Source: an uncultured Porphyromonas sp. (GTDB lineage Bacteria > Bacteroidota > Bacteroidia > Bacteroidales > Porphyromonadaceae). From it: a stretch of 7,041 bases of DNA. Below are positions 1 through 5,471 of this stretch, piece by piece. The stretch is from NCBI GenBank assembly GCA_900548415.1, contig URKO01000057.1, positions 1 to 7,041 on the forward strand, in the 5' to 3' direction. The notes beneath the pieces are model-generated. The model made no database searches. It worked only from the letters and a program-made list of their open reading frames with translations, and had not been told where the DNA came from. The translations under genes and the position numbers were made by a program. The stretch's first letter is position 1; each line of letters begins with the position of its first letter.

Positions 1-2
1 TT

Positions 3-47
3 TTTAGCCACTTCTCCCAGCGCCTCAAGACAGAGTGCTACAAATAG
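3..47 (+). CDS. Possible C-terminal tail of an upstream gene (partial)
   Basis: This frame is open from the window edge and ends at a TAG at 45-47, reading FSHFSQRLKTECYK. Its codons (CGC, CTC, AAG, GAG, TAC) match the usage of the genes downstream. A rival frame on the same strand stays open from position 1 to a TAA at 97-99 but has a less typical composition. There is too little sequence to identify a product, and the stretch could also be non-coding. I prefer the 45-47 stop because it leaves room for the trxB promoter near 105. Confidence 0.25.
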   Translation, partial: FSHFSQRLKTECYK

Positions 48-104
48 CAAGCGGAGGAAGCAATATCAACTTCTAGAAATGCAGCTTTCTAACCTCTAAA
101 TTTG

Positions 105-112
105 TATCTTTG
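105..112 (+). promoter_or_regulatory. Bacteroidetes -7 promoter element for trxB
   Basis: TATCTTTG matches the Bacteroidetes sigma-ABfr -7 consensus TAnnTTTG exactly and lies 40 bases before the trxB start. I see no clean TTTG at -33; the T-rich stretch at 86-90 is only a weak, close-set candidate. Transcription would start around 117-122 and give a leader of about 30 nt. Confidence 0.6.
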
Positions 113-152
113 CGGTGAGGTACATATCACCATCTAAAAACCTATTACAAAT

Positions 153-1100
153 ATGTCACAAGACAAGACCATACGTTGCCTGATCATCGGGTCAGGACCT
201 GCTGGATATACAGCTGCCATCTATGCTTCACGAGCTAATCTCTCTCCCATACTTTATCAGGGACTACAACCTGGCGGACAGCTCACTACGACCACTGAGG
301 TGGAAAACTTCCCCGGCTTCCCCGAGGGTATCACGGGCCCTAAGCTCCTCGAGCAGATGCGCCAACAAGCAGAGCGCTTTGGCACAGACATTCGCTCTGG
401 CGAGGTCACACGCATAGACCTATCGCAGCGCCCCTTTAAGGTAGAGATCGACGGCTCTACAGAGCTGACAGCGCACTCAGTCATCATCGCCACGGGTGCT
501 CGGGCTAAGTACCTCGGTCTAGATGATGAGAAGAAGTATGCCGGCATGGGCGTCTCGGCATGCGCTACGTGCGATGGCTTTTTCTATCGCAAGAAGCGGG
601 TAGCCGTCGTAGGCGGTGGCGACACAGCTTGTGAGGAGGCTCTCTACCTAGCTGGTATTGCAGAGCAAGTCTACCTGATCGTGCGCAAGGATCACCTACG
701 TGCCTCTAAGGTGATGCAGGAGAGACTCTTCGCACGGGAAAACATTGAGGTACTCTTCGAGCACAACACCATCGGGCTCTTTGGCGACAATGGCGTGGAG
801 GGTGCTCACCTCGTATATAAGAAGGGTACCCCTGAGGAGGCCAAGCGCGATATAGCGATCGATGGCTTCTTCCTCGCTATCGGACATAAGCCCAATACGG
901 ACTTCCTCGCCGGTCAGCTAGAGCTAGATGCTGCGGGCTACATCGTAACGAGAGAGGGGAGACCGCTCACCAGTGTTGAGGGCGTCTTTGCCGCTGGTGA
1001 CGTGGCTGATCCACGCTATCGTCAGGCGATCACCTCTGCTGGCACTGGCTGTCGCGCTGCGCTCGAGGTGGAGAAGTATCTCCTCGAGAAGGGACTATAA
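153..1100 (+). CDS. trxB: Thioredoxin reductase (NADPH), low-molecular-weight FAD type
   Basis: This cytosolic flavoenzyme passes electrons from NADPH through FAD and a redox-active disulfide to thioredoxin, supporting ribonucleotide reduction and oxidative-stress defence. At 315 aa it has the normal family length. The FAD Rossmann motif GSGPAG is at residues 13-18 and GGQL at 41-44. The redox pair is CATC at 137-140, inside the NADPH domain inserted between the two FAD halves. The NADPH-binding GGGDTACEEA is at 154-163 and the C-terminal FAD motif AAGDV at 280-284. The stretch usually written HRRxxFRA reads VRKDHLRA at 177-184: the His is replaced, but basic residues able to bind the 2'-phosphate remain. 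The ATG at 153 puts the FAD motif at the expected distance from the N-terminus; no Shine-Dalgarno is visible. It is probably co-transcribed with the SIMPL gene 49 bp downstream. Identification is firm. Confidence 0.97.
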   Translation: MSQDKTIRCLIIGSGPAGYTAAIYASRANLSPILYQGLQPGGQLTTTTEVENFPGFPEGITGPKLLEQMRQQAERFGTDIRSGEVTRIDLSQRPFKVEIDGSTELTAHSVIIATGARAKYLGLDDEKKYAGMGVSACATCDGFFYRKKRVAVVGGGDTACEEALYLAGIAEQVYLIVRKDHLRASKVMQERLFARENIEVLFEHNTIGLFGDNGVEGAHLVYKKGTPEEAKRDIAIDGFFLAIGHKPNTDFLAGQLELDAAGYIVTREGRPLTSVEGVFAAGDVADPRYRQAITSAGTGCRAALEVEKYLLEKGL

Positions 1101-1149
1101 GACTACGACAGCACGCCGCTCTGATTGAATTTTATCTAACACAATTGAT

Positions 1150-1890
1150 ATGGATATGAACAAGCAGTGGACCTTTTGGGCAGCCTTGGTACTGGCTGTC
1201 GCCTTTGTACTAGGCATTTGGATCGCCGGATCGACCTATCTATCGGTCCGCAAGCAGCGTATCGTCTCGGTTACGGGCAATGCAGAGCAAGACTTCGAGA
1301 GTGATCTCATCGTCTGGAGTGCTTCCTTCCGTGTGCAGCGTGCTACGCTGAGCGAAGCCTATACAGAGATAGAGCGTGAGCGCACTGTCGTACAGGACTA
1401 CCTCCAGAAGGCTAGTCTGAAGGCTGACAGCTACTCCTTCGGTAGCCTAGATGTGTCGCAAAACTACAGTAGCGGCTACGATACGCATGGCAACTATCGG
1501 CAGGTACCCAATGGTTACGTCCTCACGCAGAGCGTGACCGTAACGAGCGGAGATCTAGACGGCGTCGAGGAGCTCTCCAAGAGTATCTCCTCGCTCATCT
1601 CACAGGGAGTGGAGATAACGAGCGAAGCACCCGACTACTACTACACGAATCTCAACGATCTCAAGCATCAGATGCTACGCCAAGCTTCTGAGGATGCACT
1701 CAACCGTGCTGAGGAGATAGCCTCTGGGAGCCATGGTAAGGTGGGCAAGCTACAAAATGCCTCAATGGGGGTCTTCCAGATCGTTGGCAAGAACGCTGGC
1801 GAAGACTACTCGTGGGGTGGAGCGTTCAACACCTCTTCACGCCAGAAGACCATCTCCGTCACCGTCCGCGCTACCTACGCCCTCCGCTAG
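1150..1890 (+). CDS. SIMPL-domain (DUF541) membrane-anchored protein
   Basis: The 246-residue protein has one hydrophobic segment at about residues 7-31, then a SIMPL/DUF541 domain filling the rest. The domain opens with the typical VTGNAE at 41-46 and ends with the usual beta-strand SVTVRATYAL. Family members such as E. coli YggE are envelope proteins linked loosely to stress responses; no biochemical activity is firmly established, so none is assigned here. The segment is probably a signal anchor with the domain in the periplasm. The basic RKQR lies on the C-terminal side of the segment, the reverse of the positive-inside expectation, so topology is uncertain. ATGs occur at 1150 and 1156; the first is taken, but either fits. 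The gene follows trxB by 49 bp with no clear promoter, so a trxB operon is likely. Its last 12 bases (1879-1890, including the stop) recur at 2056-2067. Confidence 0.88.
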   Translation: MDMNKQWTFWAALVLAVAFVLGIWIAGSTYLSVRKQRIVSVTGNAEQDFESDLIVWSASFRVQRATLSEAYTEIERERTVVQDYLQKASLKADSYSFGSLDVSQNYSSGYDTHGNYRQVPNGYVLTQSVTVTSGDLDGVEELSKSISSLISQGVEITSEAPDYYYTNLNDLKHQMLRQASEDALNRAEEIASGSHGKVGKLQNASMGVFQIVGKNAGEDYSWGGAFNTSSRQKTISVTVRATYALR

Positions 1891-1895
1891 AGCAC

Positions 1896-1938
1896 AGACG
1901 AGTAACGATTTTGTAGGGACGCACGGTCGTGCGTCCGT
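1896..1938 (+). repeat. Palindromic interspersed repeat C, copy 1
   Basis: This 43-bp unit matches the reverse complement of 5357-5398 at every position except one extra T in a T run. Its core is a hairpin with the 8-bp arms GGACGCAC (1917-1924) and GTGCGTCC (1929-1936) around GGTC. The non-palindromic left half, starting AGACGAGTAACG, is conserved as well. It starts five bases after the SIMPL stop. No T tract follows the hairpin, so it is not a simple intrinsic terminator. Confidence 0.85.
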
Positions 1939-1965
1939 CCCCGTTAAAAATCACGATGCTGTAAC

Positions 1966-2004
1966 TTTCGTTCTACAACGGACGCTCAGATCGAGCGTAC
2001 CTAC
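1966..2004 (-). repeat. Palindromic interspersed repeat C, copy 2 (diverged)
   Basis: This copy reads in the same direction as copy 3 and opposite to copy 1. The conserved parts are TTTCGTTC near the start, ACAACGGACGC, and the CCTACA at 2000-2005 that corresponds to CCCTACA in copy 3. The hairpin arms are ACGCTC (1982-1987) and GAGCGT (1993-1998). Compared with ACGCAC/GTGCGT in the other copies, the A-T pair has flipped to T-A, a compensated change. The outer stem carries one mismatch. Confidence 0.65.
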
Positions 2005-2008
2005 AGGA

Positions 2009-2055
2009 CGATGTGACGGGGACGAACGCGGTAATGGGCGATGTGACGGGGACGA
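2009..2055 (+). repeat. Two direct repeats of 17 bp
   Basis: CGATGTGACGGGGACGA occurs at 2009-2025 and again at 2039-2055, identical and 30 bp apart from start to start. The 13-base spacer is not repeated. The second copy abuts the repeated 12-mer at 2056-2067. Confidence 0.85.
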
Positions 2056-2083
2056 GCCCTCCGCTAGTAGGTACACACGACTG

Positions 2084-2130
2084 ACGACCTGTCGGGACGC
2101 TATCGGTGCGTCTCGACAGGTCGTTCTTTT
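2084..2130 (+). terminator. Intrinsic terminator after the trxB-SIMPL unit
   Basis: The arms 2084-2100 and 2108-2124 form a 17-bp stem, 11 perfect pairs (ACGACCTGTCG with CGACAGGTCGT), then one G-U and five more pairs, around a 7-nt loop. TTCTTTT follows. It lies 194 bases past the SIMPL stop at 1890 but only 17 bases past the duplicated stop-like 12-mer at 2056-2067. Its inner part, TGTCGGGACGC...GCGTC, resembles palindrome C1. Confidence 0.88.
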
Positions 2131-2182
2131 GTGAGTCGCTTTCACAGCCTTGGTATCACTACCATTTGTGCCAAATAATCAG

Positions 2183-2190
2183 TAACTTTG
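2183..2190 (+). promoter_or_regulatory. Bacteroidetes -7 promoter element for the dCMP deaminase cluster
   Basis: TAACTTTG fits TAnnTTTG exactly and lies 33 bases before the deaminase ATG, just downstream of the terminator. A TTTG occurs at 2165-2168, but its 14-base spacing is shorter than the roughly 19 expected for a -33 element. It is the likely promoter of the three-gene cluster at 2224-4923. Confidence 0.68.
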
Positions 2191-2223
2191 TGGCGGTTTA
2201 CGCTATGAGTAAATCACTACACG

Positions 2224-2709
2224 ATGACAATCACTCCAACTACCTCCTCTGCTTCTGACTCAAAGCAAACAATCTTAGACCGCCGTTATCTGCGTATGGC
2301 TCGTATCTGGGCCGAAAACTCCTACTGTCAGCGTCGACAAGTAGGAGCTCTCATCGTACACAATCAGATGATCATCTCTGACGGATACAATGGTACACCT
2401 GCAGGATTTGAGAATGTCTGCGAAGATGACGAAGGTATCACCAAGCCCTACGTCCTACACGCTGAGGCTAATGCTATCACTAAGGTGGCAGCCTCGGGCA
2501 ATAACTGCACGGGCGCGACTATCTACATTACCGCCTCTCCCTGCCTGGAGTGCGCTAAGCTGATCATCCAGAGTCGTATACGTCGTGTCGTGTATGGCGA
2601 GCAGTACCGGCTCACCGATGGTGTCGAGCTACTCGAGCGCGCGGGCATCGAGGTAGTCTACATACCGCTAGACGAGGTCTCGTCTACGGACCACCCCGTA
2701 ACCCTTTAG
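2224..2709 (+). CDS. dCMP deaminase family protein (deoxycytidylate deaminase)
   Basis: This cytosolic zinc enzyme converts dCMP to dUMP, the substrate of thymidylate synthase. At 161 aa it is close to the usual length of the ComEB/COG2131 family. The zinc ligand and catalytic glutamate are in HAEANAI (His79, Glu81), and the other ligands are Cys107 and Cys110 in SPCLEC. Family residues GALIV (41-45) and DGYNGTPAGF (53-62) form the nucleotide-binding front of the fold. The first 16 residues are Ser/Thr-rich and poorly typical, so a later start is possible, but the ATG at 2224 is well placed behind the promoter. It heads a cluster with an S41 peptidase (28-bp gap) and the cyclo-ligase; I recall this order from other Bacteroidales. 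A deaminase of another small nucleotide is less likely given the dCMP-type GYNGTP motif. Confidence 0.93.
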   Translation: MTITPTTSSASDSKQTILDRRYLRMARIWAENSYCQRRQVGALIVHNQMIISDGYNGTPAGFENVCEDDEGITKPYVLHAEANAITKVAASGNNCTGATIYITASPCLECAKLIIQSRIRRVVYGEQYRLTDGVELLERAGIEVVYIPLDEVSSTDHPVTL

Positions 2710-2737
2710 TATAGGTACCTATCTAGATAAAGAACAA

Positions 2738-4339
2738 GTGGTAGATATGCGTCGTCAGTATAAATATCTAATCTGTCTCCTTGTGGGGGCACTCATTGGC
2801 GCTGCTATTTTTTGGCTCCTCTCTCGCTATCGCAATATCACGCACGCTGACAAGTTTGACCAGGTGCTGCAGCTTGTCGAGAAGTATTACGTAGACTCGG
2901 TCGATATCGAGCAGCTACGTACAGACATACTCCCCTATATGCTAGGATCGCTGGATCCCCACTCGACCTACATACCACCTTTGGAGTCAGAGCGCGAGGC
3001 GCAGAGACTAGAGGGGCAGTTTGAGGGGATTGGAATCATCTACAACATCATCACCGACACGATCGTCGTGGACCAAGTGTTCGCTGGCGGACCCTCAGAG
3101 ACCGCAGGCCTAGAGCCTGGCGACCGCATCTTAGCCTGTGACGGCAAGAGCCTCCTCGGGGAGCGCAACAACCAAGACACCATCACCTCAGCACTCCGAG
3201 GGCCCGAGGGATCTGTAGCACATCTATCGATACTACGTCGCCATACACGACGCAATGTGAGCGTGGTGCGTGGTCCCGTGCCGATCCGAAGCATAGATGT
3301 ATGCTATATGCTTACGCCGTCCATTGGGCTGATGCAGATCACCACCTGGGCGCGTACTACTTATGACGAGTTCATCCAGCAGTGGGGACGCTTACAGCGA
3401 TCTGGAGCCAAAGCTCTAGTCCTCGACCTAAGAGACAATACGGGAGGATATATGGATGCAGCTGTGGCTGTCGCCAATGAGTTCCTCAGCAAGGATCAAT
3501 TGATCGTCTACACCGAGGGCCGCACCATGCCTCGCGAAGATGTGATCGCCAATGGCGAGGGTATGCTCCGTAAGTTGCCACTAGTGGTGCTGGTCAATGA
3601 GAATAGTGCCTCGGCCTCTGAGATCTTTTCGGGAGCGATGCAAGACCACGACCGAGCTATGATCGTAGGGCGACAGACCTATGGCAAGGGCTTGGTGCAG
3701 CAGCCTTTTACCTTTTCAGATCACTCTAGCGTACGTCTCACGGTGGCTCGTTACTATACACCCTCGGGGCGTAACATACAGCGACCCTACGAGCAGGGCA
3801 GTCTCTCCTCCATCGAGGAGAGTCTGATGAGCGTCTCAGGCATCAAGCCTGTGGGCGACTACGCCGATACGCTCTCTCTGACCAAGCACAAGCAGCGGGA
3901 GTATCATAGCGACAAGGGGCGGCTCCTCTTCAGCGGTTATGGCATCATGCCCGACATCTTCGTACCGCAAGACACAGCGATGATCAATGCTTATGCAGCA
4001 CGTCTGATCATGTCTGGGGCCATGCAGGAGTTTGCCTTTTACTTCGTAGACTTAAATAGAGAGAGCCTCCGTGAGATCGCTTCCGTACAGGAGCTACTCG
4101 CATTGCTCGCTCAGGAGAAGTCGCTAATCAACGATCTAGCCGCATACGCTGCGGAGCATGGTATAGCCCAGCGACCACAGATGCTACGCCAAGCCGCACC
4201 GCGCTTGCAGCAACAGATGTATGCTTTGATAGCTAATCATCTCTTTGGCACTACGGGATTCTATCAGGTGATGTCTCAAGACGACCCGATGATCAGTAGC
4301 GCAGAGCAGTACCTAAAGGAAAATTATCACACACGATGA
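2738..4339 (+). CDS. S41-family C-terminal processing peptidase with PDZ domain
   Basis: This is an envelope serine protease of the CtpA/Prc (tail-specific protease) group, 533 aa. The N-terminus is basic (MRRQYKY), followed by a membrane anchor at about 10-28 that places the rest in the periplasm. A PDZ-like domain covers about 92-180, including the GIGI substrate-binding loop (97-100) and the PGDRIL turn (127-132). The protease core includes LVLDLRDNTGG (227-237). The catalytic Ser is Ser292 in SASASEI and the general base is Lys317 in YGKG; Asp303 matches the third conserved residue, with the same spacing as in E. coli Prc. About 180 residues after the core, largely helical, are of unknown role. 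The GTG at 2738 gives the N-terminus used here; an in-frame ATG at 2747 is an equally good start. It probably shares the deaminase promoter. Confidence 0.94.
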   Translation: MVDMRRQYKYLICLLVGALIGAAIFWLLSRYRNITHADKFDQVLQLVEKYYVDSVDIEQLRTDILPYMLGSLDPHSTYIPPLESEREAQRLEGQFEGIGIIYNIITDTIVVDQVFAGGPSETAGLEPGDRILACDGKSLLGERNNQDTITSALRGPEGSVAHLSILRRHTRRNVSVVRGPVPIRSIDVCYMLTPSIGLMQITTWARTTYDEFIQQWGRLQRSGAKALVLDLRDNTGGYMDAAVAVANEFLSKDQLIVYTEGRTMPREDVIANGEGMLRKLPLVVLVNENSASASEIFSGAMQDHDRAMIVGRQTYGKGLVQQPFTFSDHSSVRLTVARYYTPSGRNIQRPYEQGSLSSIEESLMSVSGIKPVGDYADTLSLTKHKQREYHSDKGRLLFSGYGIMPDIFVPQDTAMINAYAARLIMSGAMQEFAFYFVDLNRESLREIASVQELLALLAQEKSLINDLAAYAAEHGIAQRPQMLRQAAPRLQQQMYALIANHLFGTTGFYQVMSQDDPMISSAEQYLKENYHTR

Positions 4340-4923
4340 TGAGTTGTGACAGAGTGAGAGAAGAGAAAAAAGCCTTACGACACACCATCCGCACTAAGAT
4401 GCGGAGCGAATGGACAGAAGAGTACAGACAGACAGTCTCAGAGCGTGTCTGTCAGCAGATAGAGACCTTTCTACCCTTCGTACGTAGTCATTGCGTAGCA
4501 CTCTACTGCGCCTTGCCTGACGAGGTAGACCTGTCCGCTATCCTAGAGCAGTACCAAGGCGATAAGCGGCTCCTCATACCTCGTGTAGAGGGTGACGATA
4601 TCAACTTCTACAGCTATCAGCCCGAGTCGCTCATCTCCAGTGACGACTACAAGATCCTGGAGCCCACCGCCGACGTCGAGGAGGCGGTAGATCCCGCCGA
4701 GATAGAGCTCATCCTAGTGCCTGGAGTCGCATTCGACCTGCACGGGGGACGTATGGGCCGCGGCAAGGGGTACTACGATCGCTTTTTCGCACGCTGTCCC
4801 CATGCCCTTCGTGCCGCTGTCACCACCTCGCTACAGATCGTCGAGCAGATACCGCTAGAGCCGTGGGACGTAGCGATGCACTACATCATCACCGACAGCC
4901 GAACCTACGAGGTGCGCGACTGA
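4336..4923 (+). CDS. 5-formyltetrahydrofolate cyclo-ligase
   Basis: This cytosolic enzyme (methenyl-THF synthetase) uses ATP to turn 5-formyl-THF into 5,10-methenyl-THF, returning it to the active one-carbon pool. The protein is 195 aa, normal for the family. The N-terminal basic helix EEKKALRHTIRTKM (9-22) carries the usual substrate-binding Lys/Arg residues. ALYCALPDEVDL is at 55-66 and VPGVAFD at 128-134. The diagnostic ATP-binding loop GGRMGRGKGYYDRF spans 137-150. The ATG at 4336 overlaps the S41 stop by four bases (ATGA), and a second ATG follows directly at 4339, so translational coupling to the protease is likely. With the deaminase it links the cluster to folate and dTMP metabolism. 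I see no intrinsic terminator directly after the stop. Confidence 0.95.
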   Translation: MMSCDRVREEKKALRHTIRTKMRSEWTEEYRQTVSERVCQQIETFLPFVRSHCVALYCALPDEVDLSAILEQYQGDKRLLIPRVEGDDINFYSYQPESLISSDDYKILEPTADVEEAVDPAEIELILVPGVAFDLHGGRMGRGKGYYDRFFARCPHALRAAVTTSLQIVEQIPLEPWDVAMHYIITDSRTYEVRD

Positions 4924-4951
4924 TGTTGGCTGTTGGCTGTTAGCCGTTAGC
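4924..4951 (+). repeat. Four tandem 7-bp units (YGTTRGC)
   Basis: TGTTGGC occurs twice, then TGTTAGC and CGTTAGC, in perfect 7-bp register. The array starts at the base after the cyclo-ligase stop and leads into TAGACT. The same heptamer recurs at 6820-6833 in the other spacer. Confidence 0.85.
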
Positions 4952-4957
4952 TAGACT

Positions 4958-5047
4958 CACTAGTTCCACTAGTGCTACTAGTGGCTCTAGAGGCACTAGT
5001 ACACCGATCGCTCCGATCCACTCTGATACCTCCGATAACTCTGATGG
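4958..5047 (+). repeat. Ten-unit array with a strict 9-bp period
   Basis: Ten consecutive 9-mers keep exact register. All have C at unit position 3, and nine have T at position 7. The first five carry CTAG (for example CACTAGTGC, 4967-4975); the last five carry CCGAT or CTGAT (for example CTCTGATAC, 5021-5029). The array runs straight into element B1. Read in one frame it would give tripeptides such as TSS, TSA and SDT, but that frame has no start codon and ends in TAG at 5048-5050, so it is not called as coding. Confidence 0.85.
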
Positions 5048-5118
5048 ATAGGACCTCGCAAGAGGTCCGACGAATCATAGCCGTGGGTCGGAGGGGCAAA
5101 GCCCCGAACGACCCACGG
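5043..5118 (+). repeat. Two-hairpin repeat element B, copy 1
   Basis: Hairpin 1 is GGACCTC / GAGGTCC (5051-5057, 5062-5068) closed by a GCAA tetraloop of the GNRA type. The linker GACGAATCATAGCC (5069-5082) follows. Hairpin 2 has outer arms CCGTGGGTCG and CGACCCACGG (5081-5090, 5109-5118), an internal loop of GA opposite GAA, and an inner stem GGGGC / GCCCC with an AAA loop. Bases 5043-5097 are identical to 6968-7022. No T tract follows, so this is not a classical terminator. Confidence 0.9.
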
Positions 5119-5120
5119 GG

Positions 5121-5214
5121 ACAAGACGATAGCAACTTATCGACCCCTTGTGGGTCGGACTAGACGCAGCTTATAGTTACAGCTCCAGTCCGACCTCCCA
5201 CAATGGGGAGGTCG
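5121..5214 (+). other. Segment with overlapping, mutually exclusive hairpins
   Basis: Several stems can form: ACAAG/CTTGT (5121-5125, 5147-5151) enclosing CGATA/TATCG, CGACCC/GGGTCG (5141-5146, 5152-5157), GGTCGGACT/AGTCCGACC (5153-5161, 5187-5195) and CGACCTCCC/GGGAGGTCG (5191-5199, 5206-5214). In addition CGACCCAC at 5109-5116, the right arm of element B1, can pair with GTGGGTCG at 5150-5157. The arms overlap, so they compete. Confidence 0.55.
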
Positions 5215-5237
5215 CTTACTTCACATGGCACTCCTGC

Positions 5238-5311
5238 CCCCCAGTCGTTCGGGGCGTAGCCCTCCGACTGGGGGCTATGATTCGTCCGACCGCAAGCGGT
5301 CGTATCCCTCC
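5238..5311 (-). repeat. Two-hairpin repeat element B, copy 2 (inverted)
   Basis: Read on the minus strand, this is hairpin 1, linker and hairpin 2 in the same order as copy 1. The 14-base linker is identical (5273-5286 is the exact reverse complement of 5069-5082), and the core GTCGGAGGG...GCCCCGAACGAC is kept. Both outer stems differ in sequence but still pair: CGACCGC / GCGGTCG (5287-5293, 5296-5302) and CCCCCAGTCG / CGACTGGGGG (5238-5247, 5265-5274). The inner stem pairs GGGGC with GCCCT, including one G-U. Confidence 0.85.
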
Positions 5312-5344
5312 GATCCACTCCGATAGCTCTGATCCCTCCGATCC
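5308..5344 (+). repeat. Short CTCYGAT array beside element B2
   Basis: CTCCGAT or CTCTGAT starts at 5308, 5318, 5327 and 5336, spaced 10, 9 and 9 bp. It matches the second half of the array at 4958-5047 and sits on the hairpin-1 side of B2, as that array does for B1. However, it is not inverted along with B2. Confidence 0.75.
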
Positions 5345-5356
5345 TTTCGTTCGACA

Positions 5357-5398
5357 ACGGACGCACGACCGTGCGTCCCTACAAATCGTTACTCGTCT
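5357..5398 (-). repeat. Palindromic interspersed repeat C, copy 3
   Basis: This 42-bp unit is the reverse complement of 1896-1938 apart from one missing T. The hairpin arms are GGACGCACG (5359-5367) and CGTGCGTCC (5370-5378). The flank TTTCGTTCGACAACGG upstream is shared with copy 2, so the full unit runs from about 5346 to 5398. It lies about 100 bases before mgl. Confidence 0.88.
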
Positions 5399-5433
5399 CG
5401 CATGTCCGCCAACAACCAAGAGCGATATCATAT

Positions 5434-5471
5434 AAGGTACTCGTGAGCGCTATTTTTCGTACCTTCGTACC
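5434..5471 (+). promoter_or_regulatory. Possible control region in the mgl leader
   Basis: TTCGTACC is repeated in tandem at 5456-5463 and 5464-5471. AAGGTAC at 5434-5440 can pair with GTACCTT at 5459-5465, and its GGTAC with GTACC at 5467-5471, giving two alternative stems. TATTTTTC at 5451-5458 is one base off the -7 consensus TAnnTTTG, but no -33 element is visible. It could be an operator or attenuator for mgl; this is inferred only from position and symmetry. Confidence 0.35.

Larger units (their letters stand above)
1891..2223. other. Intergenic spacer between the SIMPL gene and dCMP deaminase
   Basis: No convincing gene lies in these 333 bases. In order they hold palindrome C1, an oppositely oriented diverged copy C2, two copies of a 17-bp direct repeat, a repeat of the SIMPL gene's last 12 bases, an intrinsic terminator and a Bacteroidetes promoter. 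Short open frames on both strands here run through the palindromes and show no family-like content. GTCCCCGT at 1937-1944 is complementary to ACGGGGAC at both 2016-2023 and 2046-2053, so two exclusive pairings are possible in a transcript. Confidence 0.8.

Noticed and set aside
681..707. TrxB lacks the usual HRR signature, suggesting altered NADPH use
   Set aside because: Arg178 and Lys179 keep the positive charges and the RAS that follows is conserved. I recall the same variant in other Bacteroidales, so it is probably ordinary.
1733..2134. Open frame of 133 codons overlapping the SIMPL gene end and the spacer
   Set aside because: It is out of frame with a well-supported gene, then crosses palindromes and the terminator, and the product resembles no family.
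4944..5050. Frame giving Thr-Ser and Ser-Asp tripeptide repeats across the 9-bp array
   Set aside because: A 9-bp period always yields a tripeptide repeat in any open frame. This frame starts after a stop, has no start codon and ends in the TAG at 5048-5050.
4924..5400. CRISPR array
   Set aside because: The repeats are 7-9 bp tandem units or inverted hairpin pairs; there are no regularly spaced 25-40 bp repeats with unique spacers, and no cas gene is present.
5148..5435. Open frame of 95 codons on the + strand in the spacer before mgl, with overlapping minus-strand frames
   Set aside because: It runs through elements B2 and C3 and the CTCYGAT array, has no recognisable domain, and its composition follows the repeats. 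Palindromic repeats tend to leave frames open on both strands.
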